NCBI GenBank assembly: GCA_019358855.1
Contig: JAHHII010000001.1
Span: forward strand, 186,001-250,000
Direction: 5' to 3'
Length of the DNA stretch: 64,000 bases
Origin: Timaviella obliquedivisa GSE-PSE-MK23-08B
Lineage (GTDB): Bacteria > Cyanobacteriota > Cyanobacteriia > Elainellales > Elainellaceae
Under the pieces are notes generated by a model. That model was not told the origin of the DNA. It worked only from the letters and a program-made list of their open reading frames with translations, and made no database searches. Positions 34,353 to 43,368 of the stretch are shown here, piece after piece. How positions within the stretch are numbered: the stretch's first letter is position 1; every line of letters starts with the position of its first letter. The position numbers and the translations under genes are program-made.

Positions 34353-36268
34353 TAAGGCGTTTCAGACAAATTACCATCTGGCAAATTGCTGACAAATCGC
34401 TGAAGTTGAGCCAGAGAACGGTTGTAGTCTAAAATTGCCCCCAGGTTATTAACGCGCGATCGCGTTAAAGCCGTTTGCTGTTGAATCACGTCTGTCTGAG
34501 TTCCTACTCCTGCTTGGAAGCGCAGTCGGGCAAGGCGAAGTGCCTCTTCAGCGCTTTGAACAGCTAGGGTTGTAGTCTGGATGTTTTCAGAACTGGCTTG
34601 CAAAATAGAGTAAGATTGCTCAACCTGAAACCGAATCTGGTCGCGGGCGGTCACAAATTGAGATTCGGCGATCGCAATATTTGCCTCCTGCTGCCTTGCC
34701 TGTGCCCGAGCAGCGCCACCATCAAACAAATTAATACTGGCATTCAACGCTACAGAGGCATTATTAAAAAAGCCCTTACCCTCTGTAGAAAACTCAGAGC
34801 TTTCATTGCTGCTAGAGAGCAAGTTTGCTACCCCATAGGTGGCAGTTGCCCCAATCTGAGGGCCCAACTGACCCAACGCATTGCGCCGCCGCTGTTCACC
34901 AATATCTCGTTGGACAAGCTGTTGCTCTAGCTCTGCACGGTTCTTGAACGCCGTGACCACACTCTGCTCTAAGCTAAGTTCCCAACTGCCTGCGGCTGCC
35001 ACTTCATCGGCAGCAGTAATATCAGTCGCTTGTGCCAAACTCAGACGCTGTGCTAAGGTTCGTCGAGCTACTTCCTGGCTGCTAAGTTGCTGAGTCAGGT
35101 CTTGCCGAGCATTAGCAGCATCAACTTCCGCTTGCAGCACATCAAACCGGGTACCCACTCCGGCACGTTCTAAAGCTTGGGCATCTCTAAGACTTTGTAG
35201 TGCCTCGCTGAGGGCTGCCTGGAAAATTTCCACCTGCTGATCAGCTTCCTGAAGATCGTAGTAGCTTGTGGAGACATCTAAAACCAGTTGCTTAGTCTCG
35301 ACCTCCACTGCCAACTCTCGGAAACGCACGGTTCCCTCAGCGGCGCGGATGGAAGAAGAACGCTGCCCTGAGGTAAAAATGTTATAGTCCGCTTGTAAGC
35401 CCGTTTGCAAGTTTAGACTGGTCGTGGTGTCTCGACTGCTATTGCCCGTCGCCACACCTTGAACATTGCGATCGGAGTCCAGTCCCTCTTGAGCAGAGCC
35501 AGTTAGGTTTGAGGTGGCACTGAGGGTAGGAAAATTAGCTGCCTGAACTTCGCGCAGGGCATCTCTTGATTGTGATAGTTCTAGCCGGGTCTGTTGCAGA
35601 GTCGGGCTGTTGCGAACCGCTAGTTCGATCGCTTGCTGCAACGTGATCGGCTGGCTCTCTGATATTGTCACCTCTTCGGGAGTGGTGGGAAAATTCAGTG
35701 GGTTAGGGCTAGGGTTGAGGTTTTCAGGTGCCCTATTGGCATTTTTTCGACGATTCCCTGGCGCAGCAGGAGCGCTAGGCACTGAGTCTTCTTGACCTGA
35801 TGAGGGCAAAGGCGCAGACTCAGTGGGTGCAGCAGAAGGCACTGGCGTTAGAGGCTCGGTAGGAACTACAAGCGAAGGGGCTGGATCAGTCGTTGCCGGA
35901 GGCACCGGAGCAGAAGTTGCCGGAGGTTTTGGGCTAGATCCCTGCCCTGTAGAAGGCTGATCGGGAGTTGGCAGGGGCGCAGAGGGAGTCTCTGGCGTGG
36001 AGGGTTGTGCAGGGGTCGCGGGTTGCGCCAGTTGGTCAGGGCGCTGGGACGCTGGAGAAGATGGCTCGGGCGCTGGAGGTGCCGCCTGAACTAATGTAAG
36101 TTCAGCAAGGCGCTGTTGCCTCGCTTCTGACGGCGTTGGGCTTTCTTGAGCCTCGGTACGACCTTGAAGGCTGGGAGCAGATTCAGCCCGCGCTGGATCG
36201 ATCTTCACCAAACCTACGGCGAACATGGCACTTACGCTTAGAGCAATCAGAGAATTATAAGGTTGCAT
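34352..36268 (-). CDS. TolC-family outer membrane efflux protein with long proline-rich N-terminus
   Basis: 638 residues. A signal peptide (SLIALSVSAMFAVGLVKIDPARA) is followed by ~170 residues rich in Pro, Ser, Ala and Gln, then two outer-membrane-efflux repeats: TLQQAIELAVRNSPTLQQTRLELSQSRD and the second copy with NASINLFDGGAARAQARQQEANIAIAESQF. It is the tunnel protein for type I secretion or drug efflux; RTX proteins in this window are possible clients (inference). The Pro-rich stretch is longer than in enteric TolC but common in cyanobacterial homologues. The stop codon abuts element copy 2; without the insertion the reading would still end, at TAG. Confidence 0.9.
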   Translation of the reverse strand: MQPYNSLIALSVSAMFAVGLVKIDPARAESAPSLQGRTEAQESPTPSEARQQRLAELTLVQAAPPAPEPSSPASQRPDQLAQPATPAQPSTPETPSAPLPTPDQPSTGQGSSPKPPATSAPVPPATTDPAPSLVVPTEPLTPVPSAAPTESAPLPSSGQEDSVPSAPAAPGNRRKNANRAPENLNPSPNPLNFPTTPEEVTISESQPITLQQAIELAVRNSPTLQQTRLELSQSRDALREVQAANFPTLSATSNLTGSAQEGLDSDRNVQGVATGNSSRDTTTSLNLQTGLQADYNIFTSGQRSSSIRAAEGTVRFRELAVEVETKQLVLDVSTSYYDLQEADQQVEIFQAALSEALQSLRDAQALERAGVGTRFDVLQAEVDAANARQDLTQQLSSQEVARRTLAQRLSLAQATDITAADEVAAAGSWELSLEQSVVTAFKNRAELEQQLVQRDIGEQRRRNALGQLGPQIGATATYGVANLLSSSNESSEFSTEGKGFFNNASVALNASINLFDGGAARAQARQQEANIAIAESQFVTARDQIRFQVEQSYSILQASSENIQTTTLAVQSAEEALRLARLRFQAGVGTQTDVIQQQTALTRSRVNNLGAILDYNRSLAQLQRFVSNLPDGNLSETP

Positions 36269-36740
36269 ACTTTAGCCCTTGCAGTCCAGAAAAGCGCAAA
36301 ATAGAGGGAAACAGTCTTCATGAAGAATACTGTTTGATAGATTACTTGGCAATTATCCCCTGTCAGGGAGAGATCGTGCGATCGAGTGTGAATCATTGCT
36401 CCAGGTCAGCATCCAATATCTTGAAATATCTTGAAGAAAATTCAGTTATTCAGCAGCGTTTGCTTTTTGAACCTTGTTAGATTGTTGTTTGTTAGATTGT
36501 TGTCCCTAAAGATGAGCTTTTCCATGTTCTTGTTCCTATACGCTCTTTGGAGAGCCTAAACAGGGAAAGACAAAAACTTTTAGCCGATCGCCTGTTCCTC
36601 CTGCCTCTTTGCAGTAAAATAACCCCGTGAGAAGCGCTATAAAAACTTCATTGAATTTTTTTGACATCGCCCTGCCGACATAACCATGTCGCGTTTTTGG
36701 GGTTGTTATCCCTGCAATTAATGTAACCCCCTGCCGAATC
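36269..36740. other. 472-base divergent intergenic region between the TolC-like gene and serA
   Basis: Probably holds promoters for both genes. Seen: a 15-bp perfect tandem duplication at 36474-36503, a palindrome CTTCATGAAG near 36317, a TTGACA hexamer near 36660 and a GGGGTTGTTATCCC-like inverted segment before serA. Two short frames cross it without recognisable content. Confidence 0.5.
36474..36503. repeat. 15-bp perfect tandem duplication
   Basis: TTGTTAGATTGTTGT occurs twice head to tail (36474-36488 and 36489-36503) in the intergenic region upstream of serA. Confidence 0.9.
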
Positions 36741-38327
36741 ATGCCAAAGGTTTTAGTTTCCGATCCCGTTGACCAAGTAGGAATTGATATTCTGTCCCAA
36801 GTTGCCCAGGTTGATGTAAAAACCAGCCTTTCCCCTGAACAATTGCTACAAATCATTCCTGATTACGATGCCTTGATGATTCGCTCAGGCACGCGCGTCA
36901 CCCAGGCGGTGATCGATGCAGGTAAGCAGCTTCGGATTATTGGACGGGCGGGCGTTGGCGTTGATAACGTTGATGTCCCGGCTGCGACCCGTCGGGGTAT
37001 TTTGGTGGTCAATTCGCCTGAAGGCAACACGGTTGCTGCTGCTGAACATGCGATCGCCATGATGCTTGCTCTGTCTCGCCATATTCCTGACGCGAACCAC
37101 TCTGTTAAAAGCGGCAAGTGGGATCGGAAAAGTTTTACGGGCGTTGAGGTTTATAAGAAAACCATTGGTATTGTCGGTCTTGGCAAGATTGGGGCGCACG
37201 TCGCAGGCATTGCGCGATCGATGGGAATGCGACTGCTGGCTTATGATCCCTTCCTTTCGAGTGAACGTGCTGAGCAGTTGGGCTGTCAATTGGTAGAACT
37301 AGACTTTCTGTTTAGGGAGGCAGACTATATTACTTTGCACTTGCCCAAAACTCCAGAGACGTTTCACCTCATTGATGCGATCGCCCTCGAAAAAATGAAG
37401 CCCAATGTGCGCATCATCAACTGTGCCCGTGGCGGCATTATAGATGAAGCAGCGTTAGCAGAAGCTTTGCAGCAAGGCAGAATTGGCGGTGCCGCATTAG
37501 ACGTATACGAAGAAGAGCCTTTAGGAGAATCGGCGCTGCGAGGACTGGGTAAAGATCTGATTCTGACACCGCACTTAGGCGCATCGACTGAAGAAGCCCA
37601 GGCAAATGTGGCGATCGACGTTGCCGAACAAATCCGTGATGTCATCCTCGGCTTACCTGCGCGATCGGCAGTCAACATTCCTGGTCTGCGCCCCGACCTG
37701 ATGGAAAAACTGCGCCCCTACCTACAACTCGCAGAAACGTTAGGTAATTTAGTCAGCCAGCTTGCCGGAGGTCGCATTGAGTCGCTAACAGTGAAGCTAC
37801 AAGGCGAACTTGCCACCAATGAAAGCCAGCCTGTCGTCGTTGCTGCCCTTAAAGGTCTGCTGTCCCATGCCTTGCAAGAGCGAGTCAACTATGTCAACGC
37901 CAGCATTGAAGCCAAAGATCGCGGCATTCGGGTTATAGAAACACGGGATGCTTCGGTGAAAGATTACACGGGCTCCCTTTACCTATCAGCAAAAGGATCC
38001 TTAGGCGAGCATTCTGTCTCAGGTGCAATTTTGGGCGACAAAGAAATCCGCATCACCAGCATCAATGACTTCCCAGTCAATGTGCCACCTAATCGCTATA
38101 TGCTGTTCACGCTGCACCGCGATATGCCTGGAATCATTGGTAAAATTGGCTCTTTCTTGGGCAGCTTCAATGTCAACATCGCCAGTATGCAAGTGGGGCG
38201 CAAAATCCTTAGAGGTGATGCTGTGATGGTCTTGAGCATTGACGATCCCCTGCCCGAAGGCATTCTGTCTGAGATCACCAAGGTGCCAGGAATTCGGGAA
38301 GCCTACGCGGTGACGTTGGCGGAATAG
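36741..38327 (+). CDS. serA: D-3-phosphoglycerate dehydrogenase
   Basis: Oxidises 3-phosphoglycerate to phosphohydroxypyruvate with NAD+, the first step of the phosphorylated serine pathway. Long form of 528 residues: catalytic/NAD domain (GRAGVGVDNVD, GIVGLGKIGAHVA, CARGGIIDE, LTPHLGASTEEAQ with the catalytic His), the intervening ASB domain, and a C-terminal ACT domain (MLFTLHRDMPGIIGKIGSFLG) that usually mediates serine feedback. All parts intact. Confidence 0.96.
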   Translation: MPKVLVSDPVDQVGIDILSQVAQVDVKTSLSPEQLLQIIPDYDALMIRSGTRVTQAVIDAGKQLRIIGRAGVGVDNVDVPAATRRGILVVNSPEGNTVAAAEHAIAMMLALSRHIPDANHSVKSGKWDRKSFTGVEVYKKTIGIVGLGKIGAHVAGIARSMGMRLLAYDPFLSSERAEQLGCQLVELDFLFREADYITLHLPKTPETFHLIDAIALEKMKPNVRIINCARGGIIDEAALAEALQQGRIGGAALDVYEEEPLGESALRGLGKDLILTPHLGASTEEAQANVAIDVAEQIRDVILGLPARSAVNIPGLRPDLMEKLRPYLQLAETLGNLVSQLAGGRIESLTVKLQGELATNESQPVVVAALKGLLSHALQERVNYVNASIEAKDRGIRVIETRDASVKDYTGSLYLSAKGSLGEHSVSGAILGDKEIRITSINDFPVNVPPNRYMLFTLHRDMPGIIGKIGSFLGSFNVNIASMQVGRKILRGDAVMVLSIDDPLPEGILSEITKVPGIREAYAVTLAE

Positions 38328-38523
38328 GAATAGTTGGGAATTGCAGAAAGTCTGATCCCAGTTTTACAACCTCACCAAAATCCTTTTTCCCAGGGAAAGG
38401 AGCCTTAAACTCTGGTTTCTCTTTCTTGGAAAAAATTTGGAGATAAATAAGCCTCAGTAACTGCAAGCCAACAATTGCAATCCAAACCTCTGGCTTGAGA
38501 GTCAAACGGTTCGCATACCCCAT
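38275..38523 (-). CDS. possible 82-residue protein, unknown
   Basis: Opens with ATG at 38523; the product (MGYANRLTLKPEVWIAIVGL...) has a hydrophobic N-terminal third and a basic middle. Its 3' 53 bases overlap the end of serA in the opposite direction. No family recognised and no clear Shine-Dalgarno. It could be a small real gene, a transposase remnant or chance. Apart from this the 38328-38610 interval shows nothing. Confidence 0.3.
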   Translation of the reverse strand: MGYANRLTLKPEVWIAIVGLQLLRLIYLQIFSKKEKPEFKAPFPGKKDFGEVVKLGSDFLQFPTIPIPPTSPRRLPEFLAPW

Positions 38524-38610
38524 CTGCCGGGAGCGGAATCGTTGGATCTGACCCGCTTACATGGCTTAGTCACCTGAAGGGGTTTTTCACATAGTTTAAG
38601 AGCGTTAACC

Positions 38611-40440
38611 ATGCCTCAAATAACTCAAACAACAAGAATTATTCAGCTCGATGAAAGGTCTGACACTGTCGATACAGCACCCGTGCTTTCTGCTAACGGT
38701 CGGTACTTGGCATTTGCCTACGGTTTGGGTAATTTAGTCCCCAACGATCCCGCAGGAGAAGGATCAGACATATTTTTGCTCGACTTAGTGACTAAGCAAA
38801 TCCAACTGGTATCAGTCTCTTCTCAAGGGGCTAATGGCAATCGCTTTGCCTTCTTTGACTCCCTCAGCATTTCCGGTGATGGGCGCTATGTTGCCTTTGC
38901 CTCCGATGCTGATAATTTGGTGCCTAATGATGGGAATGGGGAAACAGATGTCTTTGTGCGGGATATTCTGAGCGGTACGACGATTTTGGCTTCGGTTAGT
39001 TCAAACGGGAGCCAACTTGCTGCCAATACACGGGATTTTAATCTTAGACCTGCAATTTCTGCGAACGGGCAGTTTGTGGTGTTTCAATCTCAAGCCAATA
39101 ATCTTGTCCCAAATGATACCAATAATGATGATCAAGATATTTTTGTTCGAGATTTGGGGGCAGGAACAACGACTCGCGTTTCCGTTAATTCTCTCGGCGA
39201 ACAATCAAAACCTTGGAACGTTATAGCTTCAGCCGACTCTCGGACTCCTTCGATTTCAGGGGACGGTAGATTTGTGGCATTTGAATCAAACGCCATTAAC
39301 CTCGATCGCCGCGATACTGGAGCCAATAACTTTGATATCTTCGTACACGATCGCCAAACGTCTCAAACTCGGCAAGTTTCAGTCAATTCTCAAGGATCTG
39401 TGGCAGTTGGAGAAAGTTCTAAAGAAACTTCAATTGGATTCTCAAAGACGAGTTGGTCGAGCAATGCAGTGATTTCAGCAAATGGTCGCTATGTGGTGTT
39501 TCAGTCGGGTGCGACCAACCTTATCCCCAGCGATAACAACGATCGCGTGGATGTCTTTCGCCATGATCTACAAACGGGTGAAACAGGATTGGTTTCGGTG
39601 GGGTTGAACGGAAGCTTGGCAAATGCAGGCAGCAGTATTGGCCTTAGTGGAAATGGAGCAATTTCCAGCGATGGGCGCTATGTCGTCTTTCAATCGTTAG
39701 CCAATAATTTAGTTTCTAATGACACAAACAATGCCCTGGATGTATTCCTTCGTGACATGGTAACGGGCACCACTGAACGAATATCCGTTAATTCCAGTGG
39801 GCAGGAGGCAGTGGGGGGGATGCCTACGACTGTATCTGGCGACGGCACAATTTCTGATGACGGACGCTACATTGCCTTTTTATCTCAAAGCGCCAACCTG
39901 GTAGACGATGCGTTTGCCCCCTTTAGTGTGGGCATTTATCTGCGCGATCGCTCCTTCACTGGCAATTCTGGCGGGAGTCCTAGCGGCGGTAACCCTGGAG
40001 GCAATTTAGACTCAGGGAAAAGTTTGATCGGCAACGCTCGTAGAAATCGCTTGGTTGGCGGCAAGGGCAATGATTCTCTCAGCGGTTTGGGTGGCAGCGA
40101 TCGCTTGATTGGCGGAGCCGGGAATGATCAGTTGTTGGGTGGAGCAGGACGCGACCAATTTATCTACAATCGCCTCTCCGATCGCCAAGACACCATTTTA
40201 GATTTCACACCCCGACAAGACAAAATCGTCCTGACCGGGTTACTCGATCGCACAGTGCGCGGTGGATATTCAGGGGGTAATGCAATCACCAAGGGTTATG
40301 TCAAGTTTCAACAAATTGGGAACGACACTCAAATTGATATTGACCGCAATGGTAAAAAATCTGGTGGGCTCACACCCCTAGTGGTTATCAGCGATATGTC
40401 GATCGCCAGCCTGAAGCAGCCTAATAACTTTGTGTTTTGA
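38611..40440 (+). CDS. beta-propeller (TolB/WD40-like PD40 repeats) protein with C-terminal RTX calcium-binding domain
   Basis: 609 residues. Residues ~1-450 are about seven repeats of the form SxDGRYVAFxSxAxNLVxxDxNxxxDVFxxDxxTGxTxxVSV, a beta-propeller of PD40 type. A Gly/Ser-rich linker (GNSGGSPSGGNPGGN) leads to RTX nonapeptides (GGKGNDSLSG, GGAGNDQLLGGAGRDQF) and a serralysin-like tail ending in hydrophobic NNFVF, the signature of type I secretion. There is no N-terminal signal peptide. Probably secreted or surface-bound; no enzymatic residues seen. Confidence 0.85.
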   Translation: MPQITQTTRIIQLDERSDTVDTAPVLSANGRYLAFAYGLGNLVPNDPAGEGSDIFLLDLVTKQIQLVSVSSQGANGNRFAFFDSLSISGDGRYVAFASDADNLVPNDGNGETDVFVRDILSGTTILASVSSNGSQLAANTRDFNLRPAISANGQFVVFQSQANNLVPNDTNNDDQDIFVRDLGAGTTTRVSVNSLGEQSKPWNVIASADSRTPSISGDGRFVAFESNAINLDRRDTGANNFDIFVHDRQTSQTRQVSVNSQGSVAVGESSKETSIGFSKTSWSSNAVISANGRYVVFQSGATNLIPSDNNDRVDVFRHDLQTGETGLVSVGLNGSLANAGSSIGLSGNGAISSDGRYVVFQSLANNLVSNDTNNALDVFLRDMVTGTTERISVNSSGQEAVGGMPTTVSGDGTISDDGRYIAFLSQSANLVDDAFAPFSVGIYLRDRSFTGNSGGSPSGGNPGGNLDSGKSLIGNARRNRLVGGKGNDSLSGLGGSDRLIGGAGNDQLLGGAGRDQFIYNRLSDRQDTILDFTPRQDKIVLTGLLDRTVRGGYSGGNAITKGYVKFQQIGNDTQIDIDRNGKKSGGLTPLVVISDMSIASLKQPNNFVF

Positions 40441-40488
40441 TCAGAATCTGCATAGAATCTGGAGAGAAATAAGTAGTGAAGGAGAACT

Positions 40489-41379
40489 TTGGTAAGTAGC
40501 TGGTGGGAAATTCAGATTATTGCTGATCCAACGGCAGAAGACTTGCTCTTTTGGCGGCTCGAGGATTTTGGGTGTAAGGGTACGTCTTGTGAGCAAAAGG
40601 GACACGCTTGTCTCGTGCAGGCATATTTGCCTCAGTTCAAGGCGCAACAGTTAGACTTAGCAGCTTTGGCACTGCGGCTACGGCAAGATGCGTTGTGTGC
40701 TGAGATGACTGCTCCTGTAGTGCAATGGCGGTTAATTGACGAAGAAGATTGGTCAAGTAGTTGGAAGGCACATTGGCATCCTCAAGAAATTGGCGATCGC
40801 TTCCTCATCAACCCTGCCTGGATACCTGCGCCCCTTCAAACCGATCGCCTGATCATTACCCTTGATCCCGGCGTGGCATTCGGCACAGGTGCCCATGCCA
40901 CCACCCAACTTTGCCTAGAGTCGTTAGAAATGCGCTTCAGCGAACCCCTGCCCGATGCAATCATTGCTGACATTGGCTGTGGTTCTGGCATTCTTTCGGT
41001 GGGAGCGTTGCTGCTGGGCGCAAAGCACGCCTATGCAGTAGATACTGACCCACTGGCAGTGAATGCAACCCGCGAGAACCGGGAGATGAATCACATTGCG
41101 GACGATCGCCTTACGGTAGCAGAAGGGAGCCTGCAAAAAATGATTGAGCTTCTGCCCTGCCCGGTTGATGGCTTCGTTTGCAACATTTTGGCAGAGGTCA
41201 TTCTAGATTTGATCCCCGATCTGGATAAGATTGCTAAACCTACAACCTGGGGCGTTCTCAGTGGCATCCTGCTCGATCAAGTCAAACCGATCGCCAATAC
41301 CCTAGAGCAGCACGGCTGGATTGTTGCAACCTTGTGGCGGAAGCAGGATTGGTGTTGCCTAAACATCCGCCGTTCTTAA
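40489..41379 (+). CDS. prmA: ribosomal protein L11 methyltransferase
   Basis: SAM-dependent enzyme that trimethylates ribosomal protein L11. Seen: [20 protein letters not shown], the SAM motif [34 protein letters not shown] and [11 protein letters not shown]. The start is TTG at 40489, supported by GGAGAA 4-8 bases upstream (40481-40486); no ATG fits the conserved N-terminus (SWWEIQI). 296 residues, normal. Confidence 0.95.
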   Translation: MVSSWWEIQIIADPTAEDLLFWRLEDFGCKGTSCEQKGHACLVQAYLPQFKAQQLDLAALALRLRQDALCAEMTAPVVQWRLIDEEDWSSSWKAHWHPQEIGDRFLINPAWIPAPLQTDRLIITLDPGVAFGTGAHATTQLCLESLEMRFSEPLPDAIIADIGCGSGILSVGALLLGAKHAYAVDTDPLAVNATRENREMNHIADDRLTVAEGSLQKMIELLPCPVDGFVCNILAEVILDLIPDLDKIAKPTTWGVLSGILLDQVKPIANTLEQHGWIVATLWRKQDWCCLNIRRS

Positions 41380-41395
41380 GGCTTAAGTTGACAGG

Positions 41396-42787
41396 CTAGT
41401 TTCCGGCAATCCCTTCGGCACGGGCTGCGTGCTGCACGGCTGCCGATACTGCTGATGCGACCCGCTCATCAAACACGGACGGGACAATATGTTCAGGATC
41501 GAGTTCAGAGGTTCTGACTAAAGACGCGATCGCCATCGCCGCTTCTAAATACATGGTCATCGTCATGGCTTTTGCCCGACAGTCCAACGCCCCCCGAAAA
41601 ATGCCAGGAAACGCCAGAACATTATTAATTTGGTTAGGATAATCGCTGCGCCCCGTTGCCATGACTGCCACAATATCGGTAATTAACTCTGGCTGAATTT
41701 CGGGAATAGGATTTGCCATCGCAAACACAATCGGGTCTTTTCCCATTGATTTAACCATTTCAACCGTGACTACGCCCGGCGCACTCACGCCCAAAAATAC
41801 ATCGGCTCCCGTCATTGCCCCCGCCAAAGATCCACTTTGAGCGACGGCAAACTCTAGCTTCTGAGGGTTCAAATCCTTCCGGCTGGTTGATAGAATGCCC
41901 CGCGAGTCACACATTAAAATCTTTGTTACGCCCGCTTTACGCAGCAGCCGAGCGATCGCTACTCCTGCTGCCCCCGCACCATTGATAACAATTCGCACCT
42001 CCTCCAACGACTTCTTGACCACCTTCAAGGCATTAAACAAAGCCGCCAAACTCACGATCGCCGTTCCATGCTGGTCATCATGAAAAATTGGAATATCGAG
42101 TTCTTTCTGTAACCGCGCCTCAATTTCAAAACAACGCGGGGCGCTAATATCTTCTAAATTCACGCCGCCAAAAACAGGAGACAGATTCTTGACCGCTTCT
42201 ACGATGGCATCCGTGTCCTGCGTTGCTAAACAAATGGGAAAAGCATCAATCCCAGCAAACGCCTTAAACAGCATAGCTTTGCCTTCCATGACGGGGAGCG
42301 CCGCTTCGGGGCCCAAATTGCCCAAACCCAGGACTGCACTACCATCCGTGACGATCGCCACCATATTGCCCTTAATCGTCAGGTCATACACGCGCTCAGG
42401 GTTTTCGGCGATCGCGGTGCAAATTCTACCTACGCCCGGAGTATACGCCATTGCTAAATCTTCCTGATTATTCAGCGCCAGCTTCCCCTCAACTCGAATT
42501 TTGCCACCTTTGTGCAAGCTAAAAGTGCGGTCGTAAACGCTCAACACCTTCACTTCTTCAACTGCCTTCACCGCCGCCACAATCGTATCGGCATGGTCGC
42601 TACTGGAGGCATCTACGGTAATATCTCGAACTAAAATTTTGCGAGTGCGCTCCACCAAATCAATCTGCCCGATGTTGCCCCCCGCTGTGGCGATCGCTTG
42701 GGCGACACTCGCCAACATGCCTGACTGGTGGGGCAGTTGAAACCGAATTGTCAAACTGTAGCTAGGATTGGGTGTCAGATTGACCAT
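41396..42787 (-). CDS. NAD(P)-dependent malic enzyme with N-terminal ACT domain
   Basis: Oxidatively decarboxylates malate to pyruvate, supplying NAD(P)H and CO2. 463 residues: N-terminal ACT domain (SLTIRFQLPHQSGMLASVAQAI..., ~1-80), malic N-terminal domain (AYTPGVGRICTAIAENP, VTDGSAVLGLGNLGPEAALPVMEGKAMLFK with the catalytic Lys, FEIEARLQ, FHDDQHGTAIV), and an NAD-binding domain (VINGAGAAGVAIARLL). Lacks the phosphotransacetylase tail of the long bacterial form. The ACT domain suggests amino-acid feedback. Divergent from the SRPBCC gene with 129 bases between starts. Confidence 0.93.
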   Translation of the reverse strand: MVNLTPNPSYSLTIRFQLPHQSGMLASVAQAIATAGGNIGQIDLVERTRKILVRDITVDASSSDHADTIVAAVKAVEEVKVLSVYDRTFSLHKGGKIRVEGKLALNNQEDLAMAYTPGVGRICTAIAENPERVYDLTIKGNMVAIVTDGSAVLGLGNLGPEAALPVMEGKAMLFKAFAGIDAFPICLATQDTDAIVEAVKNLSPVFGGVNLEDISAPRCFEIEARLQKELDIPIFHDDQHGTAIVSLAALFNALKVVKKSLEEVRIVINGAGAAGVAIARLLRKAGVTKILMCDSRGILSTSRKDLNPQKLEFAVAQSGSLAGAMTGADVFLGVSAPGVVTVEMVKSMGKDPIVFAMANPIPEIQPELITDIVAVMATGRSDYPNQINNVLAFPGIFRGALDCRAKAMTMTMYLEAAMAIASLVRTSELDPEHIVPSVFDERVASAVSAAVQHAARAEGIAGN

Positions 42788-42916
42788 AGTTGTGCAGCCG
42801 TGCTCCCTCGGATAAAAAAATACTTTGGACAGCCTACAATCTTACTGCCTCCCGGAAATGCAGCTTACACAACAATATCAACCTATCTCCAGATCAGCCT
42901 GTCTCAAGGTTCTGCT

Positions 42917-43360
42917 ATGCCCAGCCTTTACACGCAAATTGAAATTAATGCCCCTAAAGCTACGGTCTGGCGATCGCTCATCCAAAAAGAAGCCTGGCTT
43001 TACTGGAACACCTTCCTCTACGATCGCAACCCTAGCCAGCCTTTTGTCCAAGGTCAAACCGTCCAGCTTTCTCTACGCCGTCTCCGGGAAGAAACCGAAA
43101 CTGAATTTCAGCCCCAGGTAACGTTGCTAATTCCAGAGGTTTGCTTGCGTTGGGTGACGATCGCGCCTGGTTTTCGCAGCGAACACATTTTTGAGCTTCA
43201 GGACGTTGACCGCGATCGGACTAAATATATTCACCAAGAGCATTTTTCTGGTGCAATGACACTGCTGTTCCTACCGTTTCTGCGCCAAGATGAACAGCAA
43301 GGTTTAAGACGAATGGCAAGAAACCTTAAAAATTATGTAGAAGCCCCTCAGAGCAGATGA
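42917..43360 (+). CDS. SRPBCC (START-like) family protein
   Basis: 147 residues of the SRPBCC/polyketide-cyclase helix-grip fold that binds hydrophobic ligands: LYTQIEINAPKATVWRSLIQKEAWLYWNTF and the C-terminal helix DEQQGLRRMARNLKNYVE. The ATG at 42917 marks the start of the conserved fold; the frame extends upstream into the malic enzyme promoter and beginning. Ligand unknown. Confidence 0.82.
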   Translation: MPSLYTQIEINAPKATVWRSLIQKEAWLYWNTFLYDRNPSQPFVQGQTVQLSLRRLREETETEFQPQVTLLIPEVCLRWVTIAPGFRSEHIFELQDVDRDRTKYIHQEHFSGAMTLLFLPFLRQDEQQGLRRMARNLKNYVEAPQSR

Positions 43361-43368
43361 TCACTCTT

